A DNA stretch of 64,000 bases from Talpa occidentalis (Eukaryota; Chordata; Mammalia; Eulipotyphla; Talpidae), in NCBI RefSeq assembly GCF_014898055.3, contig NW_023601433.1, positions 17,532,141 through 17,596,140 on the forward strand, written 5' to 3'. Under the pieces are notes generated by a model. It was not told where the DNA came from. It saw nothing but the letters and a program-made list of their open reading frames with translations, and ran no database searches. Positions 10,115 to 22,941 of the stretch are shown here, piece after piece. A program made the translations under genes and the position numbers. How positions within the stretch are numbered: the stretch's first letter is position 1; every line of letters starts with the position of its first letter.

Positions 10115-10460
10115 CTGTATAGTCCAGCATCCAAAAGATGACGTTTCAGTCAATGATTGACCACATATAAAGAAGGTGGTCCCCAAATTCTTAAGCTAGT
10201 AATGGCACAGTCATTGTGACATCACAGTCAGTGTGACATCATAGCTCTATATACCACAGCAGCCTGCAAATCTCGTGTTTACCCAATTTCTTGAGAGCAT
10301 CATTATCCCTCATGCTAGATTTAATCTTGTATTGTTTTGTTCATCAATACCCCTAAGCATACAAAATCCACTGCTAAAGCTATGAAATCCACAAGTATGA
10401 AATCCCCTAATGACGCATTTTTCAGAAGGTATTCTCAATATGTAAGTAAGTTCCATGACC
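10115..10460. mobile_element. Tigger-like DNA transposon remnant (non-autonomous)
   Basis: The left end 'gatgacgtttcagtcaatga' followed by 'ggtggtcccc', and the right end 'aatgacgcatttttcagaag' followed by 'gtattctc', resemble opposite ends of an old mammalian Tc1/mariner (Tigger-type) element. In that element 'gacgtttcggtcaacgacgg' and 'taacgacgcatttctcagaa' are the conserved terminal blocks. About 345 bp separate them and no transposase frame remains. Between the ends sits a tandem CRE-like pair, 'gtgacatcac' and 'gtgacatcat', at about 10218-10246. The family name is from memory and not verified. Confidence 0.5.
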
Positions 10461-12290
10461 AAAAAATAAAAAAAAAAATGTGTAATACATGAACAAACAA
10501 AAGATTTGGGAGATGAGGGCTTGGATACAACCCACAGAGAACTGATTCTTTGAGCAATATTGCCACGAGGCTACACACATCTGTAAAGGATTCAAGTGTG
10601 TCTTTTGTTTGTATCTTTCACAATATATTCAAATTTGAATATTTTTAATTTTGTCTCTTTAGTTTTGTTATTAAGTTTTCAAGGCTCATGATGTCCTCTG
10701 AATATCCCTCTACTGCAAAATTGCCTCACAGCCAATTAGTTAGGTGGTGAAAATATTTGTGGCAGTGAAACTGCTTACAGGAAGATGCTTGAGGTGAAAC
10801 TTCCTAGAAATTTTTCCAGGCACTAGAATAACATGTCATTTCATGAGCTCATTCACTCGTTCATGAATTCACGTCTCAATGTGAGAAATGGAAAGAGCTG
10901 AAAGTCGCGTGTATTGTAACATTATTATAAAAGTGCACAACAGTCTTCTCTAGAGCAATTTAAATTCATGATGTACCATCCCTATCTTCGAGGTTTTTCA
11001 TGCATTTATTCTTGTTTGTTACCTTCTGCTTGTTACTTACATCACTGCTCTAGAAGAACTGAAAACAAAATAATTGGGTTGAACCCTATGAAATTTTGAT
11101 ATTTGACAACGGGAGGCCTATAGAAGTGGCAAGCACAAACGTTTAACTTGATTAGGGAAAGGATGAGGGAAATCAGAACAGATCCCAAGAAATGGGTAGG
11201 CCAGCTTCCCAGCCCACAGGACCTTTGCTTCCCAAACACAACGCCACCACATCTTCGGTGACATCCATATGCTTAAGTCTAGTAAACTTGACATTGTTAT
11301 TTGGGTTCTCCCTCCCCACTAGTAGGGCAGATGCTAATCAAAAAGATACAGAATTATGACTGCAATAAAAGGCACTGATGGAGGGGGTAAAACCATTATC
11401 TCCACACCCAGACAGACTGAAGACAGTGAGCCAGGTTTACAGAGTTATTACGACCCGCCCGCTGTGGGCACCAGAGCAGCTCTGGGAGTTATCCTCCCAT
11501 CCCCAAGTTAATGACATTAATCATTAGCCAACCTAGAAAGGTTAATGGGTGGTGTGAGTGAGAGGAATATTTTTATGAAGTTGGTACTCCTGGGAATCAG
11601 GACATAAGAGGGCCCTGAGTGTGACATCACCACTAACAAGTCCCTCCACCCACCTCATCCCAGAAGGTAGGACACTTGGCCCCACAAAGTGCTTCATGCA
11701 GCGTTTGCAGGGATGGGCCGGGCAACAGAATCCAGGCGTAATTCCAGACTCCACTGTCTAATCCCTTCCTAGGATGTCGTTTTCTCAAAGGGTGTCTTGC
11801 AAAATAAACAGGTGTTTGAATTGTATTGGATTTTTAAGTAACCAGTAGAAATAGGCCAGATGATTTTCTGACTTGGTAATGCAATAAAAAATGAGGTGAT
11901 GCACAAACTGCTCCCTCCCTGTTGGGGAATCTCTATGCTCTGAAATTGCTGGCAGTACTTCCCACACACTTCTACCAAAAGTGTAACCATGCTGTGGCAA
12001 GTCAGTTCCCCCGGCCTGGGGAAGAGGGTGTCTGTCCTGCCAAAACCCCCTCAGCCCTGCAGGTCTTGGGGATACAGAAAAGTTCAATGTATTGGATAAC
12101 GTTTATGACACACCTCAGGAGTAGCCAACCTTTGTGGAGAGTTAAACCAAAAATAGGAGGAAGCAATTATCACCTTTGAGAGACTTCTGTGTTTATGTCA
12201 GTGAGGTGGGATGCACTTTTCCCTCTGGGTGGTCACACCGGGTGGTCCTTACAAATACCATTTAAACTGAGCATATACAAAAAGGAAGAA
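10461..12290. other. Mostly unique sequence
   Basis: No gene recognised. At 11505-11530 there is a dense homeodomain-type patch ('gttaatgacattaatcatta') inside moderately GC-balanced DNA without repeat similarity, noted as a possible regulatory element. Open frames in 11542-12087 overlap on both strands and look like chance. Confidence 0.4.
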
Positions 12291-12305
12291 TGATGTAAAA
12301 TATAT

Positions 12306-12345
12306 TACATAAATAAATAAACAAACAAACAAACAAGCAAACTTG
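12306..12345 (+). repeat. (AAAT/AAAC)n microsatellite
   Basis: Run of 'aaataaataaacaaacaaac' units. No SINE body is attached, so it may be an orphan retroposon tail. Confidence 0.7.
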
Positions 12346-13600
12346 GCATGATCACACTTGAGTTTTTCTGCGCGTCAGTAGTCCTTGGCAGTTGGAAAAG
12401 TCTGAAGGTCACATAGACTCAGCTGAAGCCCAGGGTGGTGAGCTGCTATCCTTCACCCCCATTCTCCCAACAAACAATGGAGACAAACCCTCATCTCCAT
12501 CCAGGAGAGTACATGAGGAAAAGATGATGGAGAACTCAATAGGAAGGCCAAAGACAGGAAGATATAGAACAATGAATGACAGTGGGCAGGGAAACAAGTG
12601 TTAACCTGAATGGTTTAAGACACTGGAGGATAGAAGAGAGGCTCCCTGACGGAACCATAGAAGCAGAGCCCCAGAGGAGAGGAGTGGAGAATAAAGAGGC
12701 AACTGTCCCCACTGGGGAGCAGCTCTGGACATGTTGGCTATGGTGGAGGGACCAAACTCAAGTGTTACTGTCCAGATTGCAGGGGACAGCTGCAGCCTGA
12801 AGCAAAGAGCTGTGTGTGTGCATGTGTGCATGTGTGTATATATCCTCCCAGGATATGCTCGACACCCTCTGCTCACCCTCCTTGACCCTATGTATGCACT
12901 TGTTCTGTAGGAAATTATATTTTGTAAGCCTCCTCTGTTGTGCATTTCCAACGTCCATGTACATTAATTATTCATCTAATTTATTGAGCACTTATTTAAT
13001 GAACCCTATTATGTGTTACATTAACTAATTAATTGATGTTTTATTTAGTTTTCTGATAAGCAGAATGATGAAATAAAAGGGAATTGGGAAGGAAAAGGAT
13101 GTTGGACACAAGGTCAAAATAGATCTACCTCTCTGAGAGGGCGACATTAAGGTGATTGCGAAAAAGTAGCCATTCATGCCAAAACTCAAGAACCATTCCA
13201 GGGAGTAGAAAGAGTGGTTGGCACAAGAGCCTGAGCAGAAAACCCAACAACAGCAAAAGATTTGAATGGTTGCAAAGTGGGAACAAAGGGGAGGTGAGGG
13301 GGTGATTCTCTGGGCAAAAGGTCCCACAGAATCTTAAGGTTATGACTTTGAGGTCCAGCCCCAAGATTTGAGAGTTATTCTCCTTCCTGGTTCTCCTCCA
13401 TGGATGTTTTGGAGAATTCCTGAGAGATGATGGGTGTGTCATCCATCTGTCCCAGCACCCCCTTGACATCCCCCCAGCTGCCTTGACCCTAAGCTCTGCA
13501 AGTCACCTTGAGCTGGCTGGAATGTGGCTTCTCCAGGCAGCTCTGCCCTTCCCACAGCAAGGCCTTCCAAGTGCAGAAACCACCTCTGCCTTTAATTCCC
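12346..13600. other. Unique sequence with TG-rich spot
   Basis: A short TG/CATG-rich tract lies at about 12808-12842. No exon is recognisable. Overlapping open frames on both strands at 12392-12951 and 13025-13469 argue against coding. Confidence 0.4.
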
Positions 13601-16600
13601 CCAAGCACAGCTAGGAACAGTCAGATTGTTTAATAAAATTTTACTGAAGGCTTGGGGTTGACACAATTACAACTCAGAGAAACATTTACATGCTTATTAA
13701 AAGTGGAAACTCTAGAGGTTCACAGCTCCAAAACCGACTCAGGCCTTCTGCCTTAGCTCTTGGCTACCTTTTACAGGACTGAGCCAGCGTAGCCTCCTCT
13801 CAACTAGTCTCCAGATCTTTTCACCCCTCAATCCAGGCTAGCCCTGCAGTTCCAAACCTCAGGGCCAGACGTGCTGATTTTCATTCCAAGATGACTGTCA
13901 ACAAGAGCTGCCTCTGGCTATACAAGGAAGGCTAGAAACACCCACCAGCATCAGTGCAGCCTTCGTGGTCCCAAACACCAATCACCAGTCACAACAGTTA
14001 ATGTTTCATCTCTGTCTACTGGTCTCCCTAACAGCGAGACTGGGGATCTATGCACTGAGTCAAATCTGGTCCAATTTCTCTTCCTGATCTTCCCCCACAA
14101 TAAGAAATAAAGAGAGGGTCAGACTACCTTCTGAATTTTGCAATATCCCCAAATAAATAATTCAACAAAATGTAGGTGTTTTCATGCATTCACGCAAATG
14201 TGCATACACACAGTCATACAAACACACACTCCTAGAACAATTTCAGAAACAATCACTAAAATCTCAATCTATAGTCAGAGAGGCTTCAAGGGCAAAGTTC
14301 CACTAAAATGAGACTCGATTTATATTGCATAGAACATATCACATCTCAGCCTATAATATCTAGAGTCATTTTGTTGTTGTTGTTGTTTTGCTGATGCTTA
14401 TTCTACAGACAACTGTTCTTGGACAAACTACATGCCTATAAGCTGACTTTCTCCAAGCAAATGAAGTCTGCCACAACAGTAAGTTGCTTTCTTGGCCTCT
14501 AGCAACTCTTGGTAACTTTTACAGAACAGTTCTACTGCTTTAAAAAATATTTTTCCACTGGGCATCACTACACAATGATGCAGTCATGGCTCAAAATATT
14601 TTGGAAATTCCTCTTTTGGATTTCCCTCCAGAGCCAAGAGCACATTCTTTTAAAATAGTCTCAATGGTTATACCAAGAAGTTGCATTTGAATTTTCAAAT
14701 CAACCAAAAATCATTTTAAAAGAGAGCTGGCAAATATAGGTGATCAAGTTCTGTGAAACTGCTTTGGTATAGACAAAATGCAATTGTAAAATATGAGGCA
14801 AGTTTTCTTACATGGGTCATAAACTAGCTCTGAAGGCCATTCACCCAACACTTTTTTTTTCCACATTTTTACTCCATGCCAGAATACATTCCTGTATGGG
14901 GCACAAACCCAGAAAACAATTAATTGCAGTGTTAAATGGGAAAATTTACAGCAGCCCTGTATACAAATGCTTACACTTCTCAGAGGAGTAGTGCATATCA
15001 CAATCTAGGGGGGAAATAAAAATTAAAAAATTAAACAATCTAGAGGATAAGAGGGACAGAGTAAAGAGTTTTCCCCCAAATTTTAAGCAAACATATGTCA
15101 TAATAACTGGTTTTCACCATGGCTAATTTTAAGGGCACATTTATTTAGACATGTTCATTCAGATATATATTTTTTAAGGCACCTACCCCATTACTTTATA
15201 ATCATACTTTTGCATAACAGCATATGAACTTAATTTCACCCCCTGAGTTATGGTAGCAGGACCGAACAAGACGTTATTTTGCCCATGGTTCTTGACCTTT
15301 TCTTGCCTCAAAACACACTTTCAGTTATAATCCTGAACTTTCTTTGAGCAAGAATTTCTTGGCTGCCATGCACCATAGTTATTTAGGAAATCCCTTATGA
15401 CTTCCAAAACATTCATATGTTTTTCCTGGAATAATATTGTACACCTTTATATGTGATAGCATTTTCCTGCCACCGCCGCCGCCTCCTGCATGTTTATAAA
15501 TCCTGAATCACTTTCTGAAGCCCAGTCCCCACTGTTCGGTGGCATTGCAGCATCTGCTGAATAGCGCTCTATTATTAGAGACCCTGCACCCTGGCCAGGA
15601 AGGGAAGGATCCCAAGTGCTGGCGGGAAATGGAGGCACAAAGGCAAAAATGTGGCTTCCCCAGATGGAGTTGCACTGCGCCGACGACTGTTTGAATAAAG
15701 AGTGTCTTGGGCTTTGGGTGGCAGATTTTACTAGTCAGGCCTTCATTTTATATCTCCCCTAAAACTCTGAAACACCAGTTGCTACTCAAGGGCGTTTCAT
15801 GCACAGCATAAAAACAGCTCCAAAGCCAGTTTTCAGGAAAATTCAGAAAGGGTAATGACCTGAGATATTTTAACTGTGACACCAGCATGAGTTTGCACTG
15901 TCATTTTTCTCATCAAAATCGTCTCTTAGATTTCTCAAGAAAATACTAGGAAGAAAAGAAATGGAATAATACAGCAGCTGTGGAAGGCAGCCCTCCTATG
16001 GGGTAAAATGCACTGATATTTCATGCTGCTACGTACCTATAATACCCTTCTGAATCAAAAAGCAAGAGAGGTAGAAAGGAATCTTAGTCATGTCAAAATT
16101 TCATCTAGACTACTGTTAGCCTTTTCTTTGACTTGCTCTATAAACATTTTACTACAACCTTCAAAGTTTATAGGATCCTCAAGACTTGTAAAGGTTGAGT
16201 AACTAACTGGAAACCAATGTCCAGTACCTACCACAGGGATCTTGTGTGTTTTTTTGTTGTTGTTTGCTTCTTTTGTCTGTTTTTAAAGATTTCATCAAAG
16301 AGAATACATCCCATTGGATTCCTTGAATGAATCAATTCCTCTCTTGGTTGCAGTCGTGAATCTACAGGAAGTAAAGAAAAATGATTTCCACTTATCAACT
16401 CCAGAAGGTTGAAAGCCTCTTTCTACAGTGTCAGAACTCTGTGCTCTTGGCCCCAGACCTGGAGTTTTTATAGTTAAGGCACTTCAGGGTAAGTGTGCAG
16501 TGGCTAGCCGCACCATCCGAGAGAGGTCCAAGTGATCTAGGTCCAAGGTCCTAGATCCTTGTCTTTAGTATCAAGCCCAGATTCCCCAAAGCAGAGAAGG

Positions 16601-19273
16601 CCCTGCTTCCTCTTCTCCCCAACCTTGACCTAGTGCATCTGGGGAAGGAAATGGTCCATTTGGAAAGAAATGTTGCCAAAGTGCCCTTCACCAAGTTACA
16701 AGCTTTAATGGTATGCTTGAGAAATATGCACCAGTATCTTCCGGTTCCCAGTGGTCTGAGTGTTAATGGTTTTGAACTAATTATCTTGACTTCCAAATCC
16801 TATAAAAGTACATAGCATGATGATCATCAGTCTAGATGAGATTGATTCATCTGTGTGTTTGGCTACCTTTCTCCTAATGATTGAATGAATCATGTGTCTC
16901 TTTTCTTCAATAATAGTTTCTAAATTAAAATTTAGTCCTTAAAGGTAAGTGCACCTGTCACAGGCAGACACAGAAATCCAGAAGCAGATGCGATGGTTCT
17001 TTTGGTTTATAAGATCCCTGAAGGCTCAGCTCCCACTATCTTACAGGTCACTGAGTGTAGATATACTTTTGACATAATCAAACTGCAACCAGCATTATTG
17101 AATTAAATGTAAGGAATTAAAAGAAACCATCATATCGGAGAGGCACTTATCCATTTGGTAAAGCTTTGGGACAGAGGAGTTTTTTTGAATATAGAATCCC
17201 AATGCTTATGTATTTTAGAGATTTTAGAGTTTTGTATGTTAGAAAAAAATCCTTTTCTCACAAAAGGATTCATCACAGAATTTCTTTTAAAAGCAAGAAC
17301 ATTTAAAATGTGATTGAAGTTACACATACTAGATTTACGTGAATTTTTCTATTATCTTAAGAAGTTTTTCTGTACAGGGAAAAAGACCTTAGCCTTGTTT
17401 TGATATGAAAATTTGACTATCCATTTAGATATATTGGGTCTGATAATTATCTGACTTTTGAAAATGCTCCATTTCTTCTTTCCTGCTGCTATTTTAAGGT
17501 CTGAGCTTCCTGAAGATTAGAAATCAAGGACCATATGATGTATAATTTTTTCAGATCTTACTATAACCTTCAAGCAGTAAAAAGAAGAAATATAGTGATA
17601 GGAGAAAAATTCCAATACTATTCTTGCCAAATCCAGGATGACTTCTTGGAGGAAATGATCATTCCATTTCCAATCCCATATTCTCTCGGACATACCTTCC
17701 TCTGTATATTTTATCACAAAACCCTTTCTATATTTTGAAGAATCTTCGTCTATGTTTGCCTTCCTTGCTTTTTTTTGGAGGGAGAGGGGATAGGGAACAT
17801 ATTTCTTGAAGAATGTCACATCTCATCAGAGATGCTCTGCTCAGTGGCACATAATACTCATCTTTGTAACTTAATTTTTTTTCCTTTTCAATGTAGGCAA
17901 TTATTTTGGGTTAGCGCACATCTTCATTAGGTCTTGGACATTAATCTTTTCTCTGTTTCAAGAGCAAAACTGTACAGTCTGTTCTGATGATAGACACAAT
18001 TTGGCACTAAAACAGACTCAAAGAGGAAGGTCTGGGCTGTGTCAGAGAAGCATCATCAGACTTCAGAGCCTGCTGGCCCTTTGGAAAATAATCACAAAGT
18101 TTCATCTGCTGTCACCTGCCTTTGTTCCTTTTGATAACTGCCTTCCTTTCAAGGCTGGCTAAATAAGAGCTATTGATTTAATGCCTCAAGAGCTCACAAG
18201 ATTCAGTCACAAAACGAGATTGGGCCTGGGGAAAAAGCCACTTCCTGCCCACAGCCCAGGCAGGGTCTGTGGCTAATCTGCTCAGTAGGGGTTAACAAGG
18301 CAACACAGCCATTTATCAAAGGGCAGGATCAGCGTGTTGAGCCAAAAATTCAGAGCCAGAAATATAGATTTTCTTCTGAAATTCAGATGTAAAATGGTTT
18401 CCATGCTTGCAAGCATAAAAGCAAACAAATAAATAAAACCTTTACTTTTCTCTATCCTGTAGCTATTCAGGAGCTCAGAAGTTAGAGAAACTGCTGGGAA
18501 CATGTTGCACCTTTTCATAGATAGCCAGGCACTTAGGATATACCCATCTCATGTTTTCAGAAGAAAAGAAGAACCAGCATTAGTACACCTTTGATGAGGC
18601 ATCCATTCATTATGTTTAGTTGTTTCTCAATAATCACGCAACTGTCCTAATCATACAATGGGCTTTAGAGTAATGAATTAAAAAAAAAAAAACAACAACA
18701 ACTAAACATTTCCTTTGAGGCGACATTCTCCGAGGATTCGGCACGCCCCAGTTAGAAGACTTTCATCTCCAAATAGGTCAGATTTCTCTTTTATCCAGCT
18801 GCCTGCCTTGTTGAAAATTTCTCAGACACACAAAGGAGTCTACAAAATGTTCAGTCTTACCCAAGACTTCAAAAGTACTCAGTGAACCAGATAAAATCTG
18901 TCCTAGGATTTTCTCTCTCCCTTACAAATATTTCTGAAAACCTTGCTTCTGAGTCTAGTCCTACTTGGTTAGAACTGAAGATGGTAATGAAAACGTGTTT
19001 CTCTTAGGAACTTTTGGGGAGTGAAAATTAGGGAGGACTCTTTATTCAAAAGCTTATGGTTTTATTACATTAGGTCATAGACTTCCCCAAGACCAGCAAT
19101 GCCTTTCAAGAAATGACAGATCAAAAGATAGAACATAACAGGTTTGATGAGCCTGGCCAGCAGTGGCACCTCTTAACTCAAACATCTTCTAAAAACTCCT
19201 GTAAAAGCTGAATAAAAGGTCTAGAAGCCCGCATAGCACAGCTGTTTCAGGGCAGGCATCTACAATCTTATTC
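13601..19273. other. Long, mostly unrecognised region
   Basis: This 5.7-kb block carries little recent repeat content. There is a TTG microsatellite at about 14373-14390. A CCG-containing, GC-balanced patch lies at 15455-15700 ('ccaccgccgccgcctcctgc') and another low-CpG unique patch at 18100-18260. Part may be conserved non-coding DNA, but nothing in the sequence proves function. No ORF has supporting features. Confidence 0.35.
15440..15720. promoter_or_regulatory. Candidate conserved non-coding element
   Basis: Non-repetitive stretch with balanced composition, a (CCG)3-like core, 'gctctattattagagac' and 'gactgtttgaataaagag' motifs, and several retained CpGs in an otherwise CpG-depleted surrounding. 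This is suggestive only; it needs cross-species alignment. Confidence 0.2.
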
Positions 19274-19278
19274 ACTAT

Positions 19279-19649
19279 TGTAGGGTAAATGATTTTCAGG
19301 CTTTTCTGCCCTCCTGCTATTAGGATTGCCCTGCCTAATGGTGGGTACCTGCATTTGTTACAAAGTTATAAGTTGTGTTGTGTACTTCTGTGGGCCTGCA
19401 GTATCCAGATATTCCCAGAGAGAAGAGAAAGAACAGGGGAGAGAAGCCCTGAGTGAAAATTTCCCTTGGGCGTGGAGGCATGCGGGCCTCCTGTCCCCCA
19501 CCCCACCCCTGCCTGCCGTGTACTTGGTTGCTGCACTACATGTAAAAGCTCAATAAAAGCCTGAGTAAGCCACCGAGGGCTCCACGACTCTCCTTTACCC
19601 TCTGCTTGGATCCTGGAAAAGCTGCTCTGCGCCCTTCCTGGCTGCTACA
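19279..19649 (+). mobile_element. Solo LTR, 371 bp, plus orientation
   Basis: Begins TGTAGGG and ends CTGCTACA, giving TGTAG/CTACA inverted termini. Near-matching 5-bp flanks ACTAT (19274-19278) and ACTGT (19650-19654) suggest a target duplication with one change. AATAAA lies at 19552-19557 in 'gctcaataaaagcctgag', followed by a pyrimidine-rich U5-like stretch. A CATGTAAAAG-type A/T-rich box lies upstream. No internal region. It is likely a class I or ERVL-related solo LTR. Confidence 0.75.
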
Positions 19650-20626
19650 ACTGTAAATGTACTTTCCAGATTATAGAAATGCTAGTAACTGTCATTCTGA
19701 TCGAAATCTGCATCGTGGCTTTATGCCATATTCCCCAGGCATTATTCCTGCTGAAGTTGAAGATAATGGATTTCTGAATGGTGGAGCTAGCGTAAGATTC
19801 TGGCATCAAGATCTCACCTGCCTCTCCATGATCTAAACTCAACCAGTCCCCCAGCCATAAACTGCAGGTCTTCATTTATTAGCTTAGAATATATACTTGC
19901 TGAAAGACAGAGACTAGACCAAATAACCTTTCAAGCTCTCTTCAAACTCAGATTCCACTCTCTTTGTTGGTCTTTACTAAGAAAACCCAATCTGAGATCA
20001 GAGGTCACACTAGGATATGAATGTAAGCCTATACAAGAAAGTCTAATTTTGAATTACCCCAGGATCAGAAAAGTTAATGAACTAATTAACAAATTTTACT
20101 GAGCACTGGTGACCTTCAAAAGAGGATAAGGTTACTTTGTTACTTTTTTTTTGGCAAAGCAAAAAATCCTAATTAGTATATTCTCTGAGATACACTTTTT
20201 ATTGAAAGCTATGTTTTCATTTTTAATTAGTTCAATAAATGGCAATAGGCAGAATTCTCCTACTTAGCTAACTCCCCAGGCTGTTGAATCACTGTAGGAA
20301 ATTAGCTCCATTTCAGTCTTTGATCCTTTAAGACCGGGGTCTGCCGCTTAGCTGGTCTAGTGTCAATCATCTGTAAGACCCTCAGTGAAGGAAAAGCAGT
20401 AATGTCTTTAAAACCCTCTAAATGTGTAAAATGCACAATGTTAGGAAGACAGAGTTCCCTCTGCTTTAAGAAAAGAACTAAGTCAATCATCGCCCATAAA
20501 AAGGAGAATTTACATTAACTTTCCACTCACAAAATAAAAGGTGTAGACTGGATATTCTAGGGAAATCTTTGAATCTCCTTTTGTTCCCAATAATTTTTAT
20601 TTATTTGAAGACTTTTAGTCTCTTCC

Positions 20627-20688
20627 TAACTTTTAATCTAACTGTATATCCCAATGCTAACTTTTAATCTAAATGTGTATCCCAAATG
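20627..20688 (+). repeat. 31-bp tandem duplication
   Basis: Two adjacent copies starting 'taacttttaatcta' and ending at 'tatcccaa', differing at a few positions. A local slippage or duplication event. Confidence 0.85.
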
Positions 20689-21052
20689 GTCTAAGCTGCC
20701 TCATTAAAGTAAAATAATATTACAATATAAAAATATTTAGCAATAAAAAAATTTCCAATCCCAGGCAAAAGCTTATTTTAAGCTACAGAATAATAAGACA
20801 TTCTTTCACTTTGTTTATTGCTTCTTAGTTTGTGGTTTCCATTTTCTTAACCTTTACTTATTTTTGCTGGAGCTGCTAGAAGCTACTATACTCATGTATC
20901 TCTTAATTCTTTGCAAAGTAAAAATGTCTTAAAATGAGTTAAAAAAAAAAACCACTGTATCCTTAATTCTTTCATTTAGGATGTTTCTTTGCCTTGCTTT
21001 AAAAAGTAGACAAGATATAGGTACAGCCTCTCATAGAAAAGAAATTCAAATT

Positions 21053-21088
21053 CAAAGTTAAACAGTCGTCCAAAGTTAAACAGTTGTC
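21053..21088 (+). repeat. 18-bp tandem duplication
   Basis: 'caaagttaaacagtcgtc' is followed directly by the same unit with one C/T change. Confidence 0.85.
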
Positions 21089-22539
21089 CACATTTTAAAC
21101 GTCTGTGTGTATGTGTGAGTATATATGTATATATGTGTACACACCTAATAAGATTTTACCTGGCAATTTTGTTCTGACTGGTGCTAACTAAAATTTGAGA
21201 GTTGCTTCATGTCTCCAAGTATTACATCCCTTCCTGCAGTTCCAGTGGTTTGCTAAACATTTGCTCTCCATGAAAGATTTATGATTTGCTTTTATTGTTC
21301 TGTGCCCCCTAATTTTCAGCTGTATTTCTACATAATCATGTTCTCTTCCATATATAGAGTCAAAGCTCCATTTCCCAGAATTCTTCTCAGGGCTCCACAA
21401 GTATATCAAATTTCTGCTTCAACATGGTGGGACTTATCTCATACAATCTATAACTCCCAATCTCATATATGATGATATTTTAATTGTGTGTCTTATTTGC
21501 AAGATATCTGATCATGTAGTATTAACCAAGTTCCCATATTTACTTTGGAGCAATATTTCTTTCCTGGGGCTCATTTGGCTAGTTTTACATTCTAGTGTAA
21601 TAATATATCATATACAAACTTAGGGAAGAAATTAGAAAACAGTCTATTCATTAGAATGATTTAAGAAACCTACTGGGTTGGAAGCCTTTCTCCCCTAGTT
21701 GAGATCATTTTATTTATTTTTTTTTAAAAAGATTAATCTATAAATTATATCCTAAGGGAAAACTTCATACTGGGTACAGTGAACACAAAATCTCTAAGTA
21801 GTCTTTATTTGTGTAGCAGCATATCTCAATGCCTTCAGACAACCATGTTGTACCTCAGGATGGAGGGTTCTACAGTGGAAGCCTCAACAGTTAGACCCCC
21901 CTTAGGCTGGGACAATAGTTGCTGCACCATTGCAGTGCCATCGACCTAATTTGGCATGGATAGAGTATTTCTGGTTTTATTTCAGCTATGCTATTCCTCT
22001 CTGCTGTCAGATGCCCAAGGGGATAACCATTCCCACAGTCCATATGGAAACATTCCTTTTGAAAAATCTTGACTAGGAAACGGATCTATATCGCTGATTT
22101 GCAAAAACAGAATCCCCATTATTGAGACTTTGATTCTTATAAAGGCACTTTTGTAGGGGTACCTCCTGAATGTTTACACTGGATTTATGTTGGTTTGCCT
22201 AAAAATGGCTGCCTGCAGCTGTTGGCCACAGGAACTTCCTTTCCGAGCCCTTCTTCCCCTTGAGATTGATGCTAAGGCCTCTTCAGGACCCTTATCCCAG
22301 TCTTCTCACTTTGCCCCAGTGTTTGTTCAGGGCAAAACCATCTGTAGCAGAGTATGTGGTGCCAAAGGAAAATGAAAGGTATCCCAGGGAGCCAGTCATT
22401 ACCACCTCTTCTCATCCTGATCTCATGCCCCATTATTCCACATACTATTGTTAGAAGACATATTATCCCTAGACCTAACTAACAGCTTAAAACCACTTCT
22501 TTATACTCAGAGGTTTTGTGGATCAAGAATTCAGTCAGA

Positions 22540-22770
22540 GAGGAAGTCCACCAAGATGGCGGCAGAGCGAAGCAGCTGAGCTCGCCTCCTCCACATGCTC
22601 ACATCTGGATTGCAGCAGAACAATGCCAAAAATCCCTGAAAGAAAAGCACATACTAGCGGCAATGGCCTGCTGGATGGGGGTTGGGAACACTTGGCGTGA
22701 ACTGTTTTTACAGTGACACTGGGCAGCACAAGCCATGAGATAGAGGGACAGCTACTGATAGAGGGGCACA
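22540..22770 (+). repeat. L1 5' UTR start with YY1-like site
   Basis: The sequence 'gtccaccaagatggcggcag' and the following 'ctgagctcgcctcctccaca' are a typical start of a laurasiatherian L1 5' UTR. CAAGATGGC at 22552-22560 is a YY1-type site that sets transcription start in L1s. It is a rare 5' end in this window, where most L1s are 3' pieces. It breaks off at a SINE. Confidence 0.75.
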
Positions 22771-22941
22771 CGCCAGGGAGGTAACCCTCATGGCACAGCA
22801 GACCTCTCCTGACTCGCCCACTGCTCCCCTCAGCAGTGTATTTCAGTCGGTCTGCTGGTTCTGTTCCCCGCTCTGTCTGGGGGGAATCCTCTCACCCTCC
22901 TGCACATCTGGCCTGTACCCCAGTTCTTGTATGCATAAATA
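22771..22941 (+). repeat. SINE, subfamily A, 5'-truncated, left arm of foldback
   Basis: Lacks the tRNA head and box A/B. It starts in the linker ('ccagggaggtaaccctcatg') and runs through the body to 'ccagttcttgtatgcataaa'. It is directly joined tail-to-tail to an inverted copy. Confidence 0.85.

Larger units (their letters stand above)
19655..22538. other. AT-rich unique region with small tandem repeats
   Basis: Contains a 31-bp direct tandem duplication (20627-20657 and 20658-20688), an 18-bp tandem pair (21053-21070 and 21071-21088), and a TATG-rich tract at 21100-21142. No gene or young repeat recognised. Confidence 0.45.

Noticed and set aside
9798..10130. 110-codon minus-strand ATG frame
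   Set aside because: It begins at the edge of a DNA-transposon remnant, has no recognised homology and no splice support. Left as a possible but unsupported remnant.
13620..15010. Possible 3' UTR on the minus strand (several A/T-rich poly(A)-like motifs)
   Set aside because: No coding exon, no consistent poly(A) signal plus downstream element, and no transcript evidence in the sequence.
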